Positions 1 through 6,762 of a DNA stretch of 15,405 nucleotides are shown piece after piece. A model generated the notes under the pieces. It saw only the letters and a list, made by a program, of their open reading frames with translations. It was not told where the DNA came from and did not search any database. Position numbers and translations under genes: made by a program. The stretch is from Betaproteobacteria bacterium. GTDB lineage: Bacteria > Pseudomonadota > Gammaproteobacteria > Burkholderiales > Thiobacillaceae. The stretch covers positions 1 through 15,405 of the forward strand of contig JAIFLB010000144.1 of the NCBI GenBank assembly GCA_020049245.1, given 5' to 3'. How positions within the stretch are numbered: position 1 is the stretch's first letter; every line of letters begins with the position of its first letter.

Positions 1-827
1 TCGGAGACCGAAAAATCAAGGTCTGCGCGTACTTCGGCTTTGACATTCCCTTCGCCCACGATCGGCGACACGATCGCTTCGATGCTTTGCGCGTAATTCC
101 GCTCGATCAGGCGGACATAATCAAGTTGGTTCGAATTGAGACCAAGCGCCGACGCGCTATCGGCCTTGTTGGTCAGCAGATTGCCGGCCTGATCGACCAC
201 GGTGACGTTGTTGGGCGACAACTCCGGCACGCTGCTCGAGACCAAATGCACGATAGACTGGACCTGACCCGGATCGAGCGCGCGTCCAGGATGCAGATTG
301 ACCAGCACAGAAGCGGAGGGCTGCTGTTTGTCGCGAATGAACACCGAAGGTTTCGGTATCGCCAGGTGCACGCGCGCCGATTCGACCGGCGATAAAGCTT
401 GTACGGTGCGAGACAGTTCTCCTTCCATGCCACGCTGAAAAGCGACCTGCTCCTGAAACTGGGTCATGCCCAGGCTGGGTGAATCCATCAGTTCGAAGCC
501 GACCGCGCCACCTTTCGGCAGACCTTGCGCCGCCAGCTTGAAGCGCAAGTCATAAACCTGATCCGCCGGTACCAGCAGCGTGCCGCCGGCCTCGGTTTTG
601 TAAGGCGCGTTCATTTGTTGCAGGGTGGTGGTGATGGTGCCGGCGTCCTTTTCCGAAAGATTGGAAAACAGGACTTTGTATTCCGGCGTACTCGACCAGA
701 GCAAGAGGCCAACGATGAGCGCAATCGACGCTGCCAAAGCCGCCGCCAGACCCATTTTGCGGGAGGCGGGAAGCTCGTTGAAGCGGAAAGCGAAGTTGGA
801 AAGTAACTGCTGAGGCTGAGCGGCCAT
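1..827 (-). CDS. fliF: Flagellar M-ring protein FliF, N-terminal part (3' end beyond window)
   Basis: FliF builds the MS ring in the inner membrane, the base on which the flagellar rod, the C ring and the export gate assemble. The frame opens at an ATG (bases 827-825) and runs off the left edge after about 275 codons. Full-length FliF is usually 530-580 residues, so roughly half is present. The start reads MAAQPQQLLSNF. A first membrane segment lies at about residues 25-46 (MGLAAALAASIALIVGLLLW). The ring-building domain of the YscJ/FliF family follows, with the typical stretches LAAQGLPKGG, VGFELMD, QRGMEGELSRTV and VHLAIP. The Shine-Dalgarno sequence is weak and the gene begins 17 bases after the ancestral fliE stop, so translation was probably coupled to fliE. 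The visible part is intact. Confidence 0.95.
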   Translation of the reverse strand, partial: MAAQPQQLLSNFAFRFNELPASRKMGLAAALAASIALIVGLLLWSSTPEYKVLFSNLSEKDAGTITTTLQQMNAPYKTEAGGTLLVPADQVYDLRFKLAAQGLPKGGAVGFELMDSPSLGMTQFQEQVAFQRGMEGELSRTVQALSPVESARVHLAIPKPSVFIRDKQQPSASVLVNLHPGRALDPGQVQSIVHLVSSSVPELSPNNVTVVDQAGNLLTNKADSASALGLNSNQLDYVRLIERNYAQSIEAIVSPIVGEGNVKAEVRADLDFSVS

Positions 828-844
828 CCGTCAAACGTGCCTGA

Positions 845-1118
845 TCAGACCTGCATATTCATGACTTCTTGATACGCGCTAACTGGCCTTCTGCAACGAC
901 AGGACGACGTCCTGCAGGTTGGTTTCGGCATCACCGGTTTCAAATTGACGAGACATCTGTTTGGCGTCCATCTGGGCACCGTTGACTTCATCAATGGCGG
1001 ATTTGAGCATGCTGGAAAAGTCATGCGGGGTGGCTTCATCGGGTTGCGCATTAGGCGTGACTGCCGCCTGTGCGGCTACGGCACGGAGCTGATTCACCAT
1101 CAAATCGATATTGCTCAT
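845..1118 (-). pseudogene. fliE: Flagellar hook-basal body protein FliE, internal deletion with frameshift
   Basis: FliE joins the MS ring to the proximal rod and is needed for export of rod proteins. An ATG at 1118 follows a good Shine-Dalgarno (GGAGGC). The frame matches FliE up to NLQDVVLSLQKAS and then meets TAG at 881-879, giving 79 residues where the family normally has about 100-110. In another frame, bases 845-880 encode VSAYQEVMNMQV and a TGA, which is the normal FliE C-terminus. Family members carry about 13 more residues between these two pieces (of the type xSFQxxxQVRNKL), so some 41 bases appear lost, which is not a multiple of three. The missing and frameshifted part is the C-terminal helix that contacts rod proteins, so the 79-residue product is probably inactive. 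An assembly or sequencing error is the main alternative. The size of the deletion is inferred from family knowledge, not from an alignment run here. Confidence 0.8.
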
Positions 1119-1139
1119 CGTCTTGCCTCCTGCGACTGA

Positions 1140-2522
1140 TTATAGGAGGTCGTCTCCATCCAGAAAGCCTGCCTCGCGATACTGCTTCAATTTGTGACGC
1201 AATGTTCGCTCACTCATCGCCAATACTTCCGCCGTTCTGCGCCGAGAACCTTGCATACGCTGCAAAGTATTCAGGATCGTGTCTCGTTCGATATCTTTCA
1301 GGCCAGACTCAACCGGGCTTTCTGGCGCTCTGATGGGGGTGCGCGAAAAAGGGTTCGTTGTATTGGGCGAAGTCTTGCCTGGCAACATCAAGTGTTCGGG
1401 GCCAATTTCTGCGCTTGGCGCGAGAATCATGGCACGTTGCACGACATTTCCAAGCTCGCGGATGTTACCGGGCCAGTCATACCCCGTCAATTCGGCCAAA
1501 GCCGCGCCAGTCAATGCGAAACCGCTTCTGCCAACGATCGTTTCAAAGCGCTTCAGGAAGTGCTTGGCGAGCGCTGGAATATCGCCTGGACGCTTGCGCA
1601 GAGGCGGGATTTCAAGTGGAAAAACATTCAGACGGTAATACAGGTCGTCGCGAAAGCGACCCTCAGCGACCCAAGCCGCCAGGTCGCGATTGGTCGCGGC
1701 GATGACGCGCACATCGAGCGCAAACGAAGTGCGGCCGCCAACACGCTCGACTTCACGCTCTTGCAGCACGCGCAAAAGCTTTGCTTGCAGGTTGAGCGGC
1801 ATTTCGGATACTTCATCGAGCAGCAAAATACCGCCATTGGCTTGCTCGAATTTTCCCGGCTGTGCGGTCGAGGCGCCGGTAAATGAGCCTTTTTCATGGC
1901 CGAACAGAACCGATTCCAGCAGATTTTCCGGAATGGATGCGCAATTCAGCGCCACGAAGGTAGCTTTGGCGCGTTGTGAGTGCTGATGGATGTAGCGCGC
2001 ATAAACCTCTTTGCCGACACCGGATTCGCCACTGAGCAGAATCGAGGCATCGCTGGAAGCAACGCGTCTCACCAGTTCCAGCAAAGCCAGGCTGGCTGGG
2101 TCTTGCGCGATCAGGCTGGCGGCTGTTGATTCGCTGTCTGTGGCCGATTCGCTGGCCTGCCGAAAATGCCGCGCCACAGTAGCAAGCAGGTTATCCGGCT
2201 CGAACGGTTTCGGCAGGTAATCTGCGGCGCCGTCGCGCATGGCCTGCACGGCGCGATCAATCTGGCCGTAGGCGGTCATCAGGATGACCGGGATTTCAGG
2301 GTGGCGGGTTTTCAGCGCGCGCAGCAGGGCATGTCCATCCATGCCGGGCATTTGCACGTCGGTCAAGATCAGACCAGGCGCGCAAGTTTCCAGGCAGGCC
2401 AGCGCGTTTTCCGCATCACTCGCAGCAATGGAACGGTAACCGGCCATCTCCAGCGTATCGGTCAGCGCTTCACGTAACGCCGGATCGTCTTCCACCACGA
2501 GTACCGGGCGAATTTCAGACAT
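1140..2522 (-). CDS. fleR: Sigma-54-dependent flagellar response regulator FleR/FlrC
   Basis: This 460-residue NtrC-type activator is the partner of the kinase encoded just upstream and should drive sigma-54 promoters of mid-class flagellar genes. The receiver domain (about 1-120) has the acidic pocket E11-D12-D13, the phospho-acceptor D55 in LTDVQMPGMDG and K105. The AAA+ domain (about 135-370) has Walker A GESGVGKE at 165-172, the sigma-54 contact loop GSFTGA at 212-217 (a serine replaces the usual alanine of GAFTGA) and Walker B ILLLDE at 232-237. A Fis-type helix-turn-helix (RRRTAEVLAMSERTLRHKL) lies near the C-terminus. The frame is open back to 2663, but the ATG at 2522 is chosen because the receiver fold starts there, AGGGGC lies upstream, and it overlaps the kinase stop by 8 bases. 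fliE follows after 21 bases. No sigma-54 promoter was recognised in front of fliE. Confidence 0.93.
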   Translation of the reverse strand: MSEIRPVLVVEDDPALREALTDTLEMAGYRSIAASDAENALACLETCAPGLILTDVQMPGMDGHALLRALKTRHPEIPVILMTAYGQIDRAVQAMRDGAADYLPKPFEPDNLLATVARHFRQASESATDSESTAASLIAQDPASLALLELVRRVASSDASILLSGESGVGKEVYARYIHQHSQRAKATFVALNCASIPENLLESVLFGHEKGSFTGASTAQPGKFEQANGGILLLDEVSEMPLNLQAKLLRVLQEREVERVGGRTSFALDVRVIAATNRDLAAWVAEGRFRDDLYYRLNVFPLEIPPLRKRPGDIPALAKHFLKRFETIVGRSGFALTGAALAELTGYDWPGNIRELGNVVQRAMILAPSAEIGPEHLMLPGKTSPNTTNPFSRTPIRAPESPVESGLKDIERDTILNTLQRMQGSRRRTAEVLAMSERTLRHKLKQYREAGFLDGDDLL

Positions 2523-3372
2523 CCACTTGCCCCTGGCCGACAAATGGCAGGAACAGCCGGAAGACACTGCCACCGCCGTCTTTCGGTGCCCATTCCACCC
2601 AGCCGCCATGCGCTTCCGCAACTTGCCTGACAATGGCCAAACCAAGGCCGCTGCCTTCGCCACGCGTAGTGAAGAACGGCTCGAACAGCCTTTCGCGCGC
2701 GGCTTCCGGGATGCCGGCGCCGCTGTCGCTGATCTCGAATGCGGCGAACGGGCTGCCCAGTCCGCCGACCGTCATTTCAACCATGTCCCCCGACGATGAG
2801 GCTTGCAGCGCATTTTCCAGCAGGTTGATCAGCGCGCCGGCGATGGCCTGGCGGTCGCCGGTCAGCATCAAGTCAGCCGATGTTTCCGCCAGATGCAGGG
2901 AAACTTGTTTGGCGGTGGCATGCGGTTCCAGCGTGTGGCTGATTTCTTCGATCAAAGCGTGCAACGGGAAGGCCTGAGAAACCAGACGGGCGCCCTTCAC
3001 GAACAGCAACATATCCTGGATCAGACGTTCCAGATAGAGCAGGCGGGAGCGCGATTTTTCGGCGAAGCGGATGCGATCGGCATCTGCCAGTTGCGGTCGC
3101 GTCAGGTGTCCCGTGTAAAGTAAAGCGGTGGACAGCGGGGTGCGTATCTGGTGGGCGACTTGCGCCGCCATTTCACCCAGCGCCGAAAGCCGTTCACGGC
3201 GCGCAAGTTCACCATTGGCGGCGGCCAGTTCGCTGGTGAGGCGGGCTACCTGACCCTGTAATTCGAGGTAGGTGCCAGCCAGTTTTTCGGAGGTTTCGCT
3301 GAACAGCGCAAAGGCTTGCCGCAGTTCCGCGTCTTCGTGAGAGGGGGAAGTCATGGCAGAAAGAGCGGGCAT
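2515..3372 (-). CDS. fleS: Flagellar two-component sensor histidine kinase FleS/FlrB
   Basis: A soluble histidine kinase of 285 residues that should phosphorylate the FleR-type regulator encoded directly after it. A short N-terminal region with coiled-coil character (about 20-62) leads into the dimerisation domain, with the phospho-acceptor H74 in QVAHQIRTPL. The ATPase domain has an N box around N187 (INLLENAL), a G1 box DSGAGI at 216-221, an F box FEPFFTTR and a G2 box GEGSGLGLAI. No membrane segment is seen, and there is no room for the PAS domain that Pseudomonas FleS carries. The first ATG (3372) lacks a good ribosome-binding site and an ATG at 3354 is equally possible, so the start is uncertain. 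The divergent cheV gene begins 117 bases away. Confidence 0.88.
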   Translation of the reverse strand: MPALSAMTSPSHEDAELRQAFALFSETSEKLAGTYLELQGQVARLTSELAAANGELARRERLSALGEMAAQVAHQIRTPLSTALLYTGHLTRPQLADADRIRFAEKSRSRLLYLERLIQDMLLFVKGARLVSQAFPLHALIEEISHTLEPHATAKQVSLHLAETSADLMLTGDRQAIAGALINLLENALQASSSGDMVEMTVGGLGSPFAAFEISDSGAGIPEAARERLFEPFFTTRGEGSGLGLAIVRQVAEAHGGWVEWAPKDGGGSVFRLFLPFVGQGQVDV

Positions 3373-3400
3373 CGGTAATCAATATTAAACCATTGGCCCC

Positions 3401-3427
3401 TAAAGTTTTTTTGCTGTCGGCCGATGT
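3401..3427 (+). promoter_or_regulatory. FliA (sigma-28) promoter for the chemotaxis operon
   Basis: The -35 element TAAAGTTT (3401-3408) and the -10 element GCCGATGT (3420-3427) are separated by exactly 11 bases. The known sigma-28 consensus is TAAAGTTT-N11-GCCGATAA, so 14 of 16 element positions match and the spacing is ideal. Transcription would start near 3434-3436, about 55 bases before the first cheV ATG, and run into the che genes. This places the operon in the late, FliA-dependent class of flagellar genes. The divergent fleS gene is not served by this promoter. Confidence 0.88.
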
Positions 3428-3489
3428 CCATTTCGAACAGACCGGCGGCTTGATCAGATAAATCAGTTAGGTGAACAACAGAGGTAATC

Positions 3490-4431
3490 ATGTCGGATTT
3501 ACTTAGGCGCATTGATGCGCGCACCAAACTCGCGGGAGCGAACAAGCTGGAGATTTTGCTCTTCACGCTGGGGACGGACGTGAGTACGAGTCGCAAAGAG
3601 ACCTTCGGCATCAATGTTTTCAAAGTGCGTGAGGTGATGCGTATTCCTGAAATCACGCGGGCGCCGGACATGCCTTCAGCAGTCGAGGGTATGGTCAGTT
3701 TGCGTGGCGTGCTGGTTCCAGTAGTCGATCTGGCGAAATACATCGGGATTTCTACGGATAACCCGCCAGCAATCATGATCGTGACTGAATACAACGGCCA
3801 TACCCAGGGATTTCTGGTTGGCGAGGTCGATACCATCCTGCGCCTCGATTGGTCCGAGATGAAGGTGCCACCAAGCATGCTGACTGCGCGCATGGGTGGC
3901 CTGGTTACGGCGGTCACCGAACTGAAAGATGGGCGTCTGGTGATGATGCTGGATGTCGAAAAGATCCTCGCCGACACTTCGCAGATCGACGACAGCCATC
4001 TGTTTGCCAGCCTGGTGCCGATCGAGAAGCCGAATCGAACCGTGTTTTATGCGGATGACTCTTCGGTTGCGCGGAATCAGATCGAGCGCACGCTTGCCGC
4101 ATTGAATGTAGGCGGTATCAGTACCATCAATGGTCGGCAGGGCTGGGATGAGCTGCAGAAAATTGCCGTCCAGGCCGAAGTTGCCGGGCGTCCGGTTTCG
4201 GATTTTGTGCAATTGGTGTTGACCGATGTGGAGATGCCGGAAATGGACGGTTATGTGCTGACCAAGAACATCAAATCCGACCCTCGCTTTGCAGGTATTC
4301 CGGTCTTGATGCATTCCTCGCTGTCTTCGGATGCCAACAAGCAATTGGGCCTTTCCGTCGGGGTGGACGAATATGTGCCGAAGTTCGAACCGCACCGTCT
4401 GGCCGAAGTGCTGAACCGCCTGCTCAAATAA
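3490..4431 (+). CDS. cheV: Chemotaxis coupling protein CheV (first copy)
   Basis: CheV couples chemoreceptors to CheA through a CheW-like domain and carries a receiver domain that CheA phosphorylates, giving adaptation or a phosphate sink. This 313-residue copy has the CheW-like domain at about 15-165 (ETFGINVFKVREV, VEGMVSLRG, TQGFLVGEVD) and the receiver at about 183-313, with acidic residues D189-D190, the phospho-acceptor D246 (LTDVEMPEMDG) and K298. The SD sequence AGAGGT lies 4 bases before the ATG. A seven-residue stretch DVSTSRK (30-36) interrupts the usual LGT-x-ETFGI junction and is absent from the second copy. It is first in the operon behind the FliA promoter, and the second copy starts 15 bases after its stop. 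Confidence 0.93.
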   Translation: MSDLLRRIDARTKLAGANKLEILLFTLGTDVSTSRKETFGINVFKVREVMRIPEITRAPDMPSAVEGMVSLRGVLVPVVDLAKYIGISTDNPPAIMIVTEYNGHTQGFLVGEVDTILRLDWSEMKVPPSMLTARMGGLVTAVTELKDGRLVMMLDVEKILADTSQIDDSHLFASLVPIEKPNRTVFYADDSSVARNQIERTLAALNVGGISTINGRQGWDELQKIAVQAEVAGRPVSDFVQLVLTDVEMPEMDGYVLTKNIKSDPRFAGIPVLMHSSLSSDANKQLGLSVGVDEYVPKFEPHRLAEVLNRLLK

Positions 4432-4446
4432 GGGGAGCGTTTGACC

Positions 4447-5385
4447 ATGAATTCGCTAGAACCCAACAAGTTGCTTGACACGGTCGATGGCCGCACAAAA
4501 CTGGCTGGTTCCAACAAGATGGAATTGCTGTTGTTTTCGCTCGGCACGCACGAGACATTCGGCATCAACGTTTTCAAGGTTCGCGAGGTGTCGCCGACAC
4601 CGCCGATCACCTTGACCCCGAATATGCCAATGGGCGTAGAGGGTGTCATCTCCTTGCGTGGCAGCATCATTCCGGTTATCTCGCTGGCTTACTTCGTGAA
4701 GCTGGAAGATGCGCCTAAAGGGGTGGGCGAAACCATGATCGTCACCGAGTTTTCACGTCATACCCAGGGTTTCCTTGTGCAGGACGTCGATCGCATCATC
4801 CGGATCGACTGGGACAAGGTAAAGCCGCCTGAGAACATGCTTGCTGGCCAGGACGGCATGATTACCGCGATTACCGAACTCGATGATGGCCGGTTGATCT
4901 CGATCCTTGACGTGGAACGTGTACTGGTTGAGGTATTAGGTGAAAAACCCGTGCCCAACTTGCCCAGGATCGAAGCGGGGCGGGAGGCGACGGTTTTTTT
5001 CGCGGATGACTCGGCGGTGGCGCGCAAGGAAATTGTCTCGGTGCTGGACAAGCTGGGGATGAAATACATTCAAGCCAATGATGGCCTGGAAGCCTGGACC
5101 AAGCTGACCGGCATGGCGAATCGGGCCTCTGCAGAGAAGGCGTTGTTGAAGCAGCAGATCCAACTGATTCTGGTCGATGCTGAAATGCCTGAAATGGATG
5201 GTTATGTCCTGACTCGCAATATCAAATCGGACAACCGATTTGCCGGGATTCCGGTCGTCATGCACTCATCACTCTCTTCTGATGCCAATCGCACCATGGG
5301 GCAACAGGTCGGAGTTGATGCCTATGTCGCCAAATTCGACCCGGCTGTTCTGGCAGATACCTTACTTGCGTTCCTTAAGCATTGA
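4447..5385 (+). CDS. cheV: Chemotaxis coupling protein CheV (second copy)
   Basis: A 312-residue paralogue of the preceding gene with the same CheW-like plus receiver layout. By eye about half of the residues agree, with identical blocks such as ETFGINVFKVREV, EMPEMDGYVLT and VMHSSLSSDAN (L for V in the first copy at one place). The receiver keeps D187-D188, the phospho-acceptor D244 (LVDAEMPEMDG) and K296, so both copies should accept phosphate. The linker between domains is of similar length. An in-frame TTG lies at 4441, but the ATG at 4447 is preferred because GGGGAG sits at a good distance before it. The moderate identity suggests an old duplication with separated roles rather than a recent copy. 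cheY follows after 47 bases. Confidence 0.93.
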   Translation: MNSLEPNKLLDTVDGRTKLAGSNKMELLLFSLGTHETFGINVFKVREVSPTPPITLTPNMPMGVEGVISLRGSIIPVISLAYFVKLEDAPKGVGETMIVTEFSRHTQGFLVQDVDRIIRIDWDKVKPPENMLAGQDGMITAITELDDGRLISILDVERVLVEVLGEKPVPNLPRIEAGREATVFFADDSAVARKEIVSVLDKLGMKYIQANDGLEAWTKLTGMANRASAEKALLKQQIQLILVDAEMPEMDGYVLTRNIKSDNRFAGIPVVMHSSLSSDANRTMGQQVGVDAYVAKFDPAVLADTLLAFLKH

Positions 5386-5432
5386 TTCGGATGGTTACAA
5401 TGCCGCAATTGCAGGTTAGATAAGGATCCACG

Positions 5433-5822
5433 ATGGCTGAAAAGAATTTGAAGATACTCGTGGTGGATGACTTTTCCACCATGCGTCGAATTGTGCGCAA
5501 TCTGCTCAAAGAACTGGGGTACACCAATGTCGATGAAGCTGAGGATGGCGTTGCCGCACTGCAAAAACTGAAAGGTTCCAATTTTCAGTTTGTGGTGACG
5601 GACTGGAACATGCCCAACATGACCGGTATTGAGTTGTTGCGAGCGATTCGTGCCGATGTGGCGCTGAAAAGTTTGCCGGTACTGATGATCACCGCCGAGG
5701 CAAAGAAAGAAAACATCATTGAAGCCGCACAAAGCGGTGCATCGGGATACATCGTCAAACCGTTCACTGCGGGCACGCTCGAAGAAAAATTGAACAAGAT
5801 ATTCGAGAAATACGGAATGTGA
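5433..5822 (+). CDS. cheY: Chemotaxis response regulator CheY
   Basis: A single-domain receiver of 129 residues that, when phosphorylated by CheA, binds the flagellar switch and changes rotation. All functional positions line up with E. coli CheY numbering: D12-D13, phospho-acceptor D57 (VVTDWNMPNMTG), T87, Y106 and K109 (SGYIVKPF). The start has AAGGA upstream (AAGGATCCACG then ATG). cheZ begins 47 bases downstream, as in other CheZ-containing proteobacteria. Nothing unusual is seen. Confidence 0.97.
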   Translation: MAEKNLKILVVDDFSTMRRIVRNLLKELGYTNVDEAEDGVAALQKLKGSNFQFVVTDWNMPNMTGIELLRAIRADVALKSLPVLMITAEAKKENIIEAAQSGASGYIVKPFTAGTLEEKLNKIFEKYGM

Positions 5823-5869
5823 GTTGGGCGGTTCCGGCCAACTACGGTCAATTACACCAAGGAAACATG

Positions 5870-6652
5870 ATGAGTGGCGACTCCCCAGACCTTGAGGCAC
5901 TGTTTGACAGCATTGCTTCCGCCGCCGCGCCGGCACCAGAGAAGGCTGCTTCCAAACCGGAGGTCAACGACACCCCGGAGCTGGAAAGCCTGTTCGACAC
6001 GATCGCGAATGCGGTTTCGCGGGAGGATGTGGGTAGTGATGGCGAATGCCCGCAGCGGATGTTCTCGCAATTGGGGCAAATGACGCGTGGTTTGCATAAT
6101 CTGCTGCGTGAACTGGGCTATGACAAAACGCTGGAACAGGTTGCCCAGGCGATGCCGGATAACCGGGATCGCCTCAACTACATTGCGGCAATGACCGCTC
6201 AGGCAGCGGAGCGAACGCTGAACGCAGCCGAAGTGGCGCAGCCTTTGCAGAATCAATTGGGAGAAAACGCGGCGAAACTGGCCGGTCAATGGGACAAACT
6301 CTTTGGCAAGCAACTCGGTGTCAATGAATTCAAGGAACTGGTGTCCGATACCCGCGCTTATTTGAAGCATGTGCCACAGCAGACAGAGGCGACCAATGCC
6401 AAATTGATGGAAATCATCATGGCGCAAGATTTTCAGGATCTGACTGGTCAAGTCATCAAGAAGGTGCTTGAAGCAGCGCAAAACCTAGAATCCCAGTTGC
6501 TTGCCCTGCTGATCGAAGCCACGCCGGAAGATAAGCGGCAGGCGGTTGACCAGAGCTTGTTGAATGGCCCGGTAATCAATGCGGCTGGACGTAGCGATGT
6601 GGTTACCAGCCAGGAACAGGTTGATGATTTGCTGGAAAGCCTCGGATTTTGA
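5870..6652 (+). CDS. cheZ: CheY-P phosphatase CheZ
   Basis: CheZ speeds dephosphorylation of CheY-P to end the rotation signal. The 260-residue product has the long helical core with the catalytic segment MAQDFQDLTGQVIKK, where D190 and Q194 correspond to E. coli D143 and Q147. The C-terminal CheY-binding peptide is SQEQVDDLLESLGF (247-260). The N-terminus is odd: two related segments, DSPDLEALFDSIASA (4-18) and DTPELESLFDTIANA (34-48), lie 30 residues apart and resemble the C-terminal peptide. They are joined by an Ala/Pro/Lys-rich linker. Start choice: AGGA at 5860-5863 is spaced 6 bases from this ATG. The adjacent ATG at 5867 would add one Met, and a GTG at 5819 would add 17 unconvincing residues. 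Confidence 0.94.
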   Translation: MSGDSPDLEALFDSIASAAAPAPEKAASKPEVNDTPELESLFDTIANAVSREDVGSDGECPQRMFSQLGQMTRGLHNLLRELGYDKTLEQVAQAMPDNRDRLNYIAAMTAQAAERTLNAAEVAQPLQNQLGENAAKLAGQWDKLFGKQLGVNEFKELVSDTRAYLKHVPQQTEATNAKLMEIIMAQDFQDLTGQVIKKVLEAAQNLESQLLALLIEATPEDKRQAVDQSLLNGPVINAAGRSDVVTSQEQVDDLLESLGF

Positions 6653-6697
6653 AGGCGGTTGTGAAAACGGACGGTCGATCAGCAGGCTGATTGTTGT

Positions 6698-6717
6698 CCA
6701 ATTGTTAGCCCAATTGG
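6698..6717. repeat. Inverted repeat in the cheZ-cheA spacer
   Basis: CCAATTG (6698-6704) and CAATTGG (6711-6717) are perfect inverted arms of 7 bases around the 6-base centre TTAGCC. The repeat lies in the 110-base gap between cheZ and cheA, about 45 bases before the cheA start. There is no T-run after it, so it is not a typical terminator. It could be an mRNA hairpin that sets relative cheZ/cheA levels, or a protein-binding site. Function is unknown. Confidence 0.5.
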
Positions 6718-6762
6718 TGGTCCGATCGTTTGTTCGTATTCGCGTCGCGGAAGGAGTGTCAA

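Noticed and set aside
845..900. Programmed ribosomal frameshift in fliE
   Set aside because: No slippery sequence is seen, and a shift alone would not restore the missing 13 or so conserved residues.
1425..1445. A sigma-54-like TGGCACGTTGC sequence on the plus strand within fleR
   Set aside because: The spacing between the GG and GC elements is too short and it points away from fliE.
2520..2663. A longer fleR starting at 2663 (507 codons)
   Set aside because: The added 47 residues would lie inside the coding end of the kinase gene and precede the receiver fold; the ATG at 2522 has a better site and a normal overlap.
3676..4395. Long antisense open frames opposite the first cheV (also 3351-3977)
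   Set aside because: The cheV reading is fully supported by motifs; the antisense products have shadow-like composition and no good ribosome-binding site.
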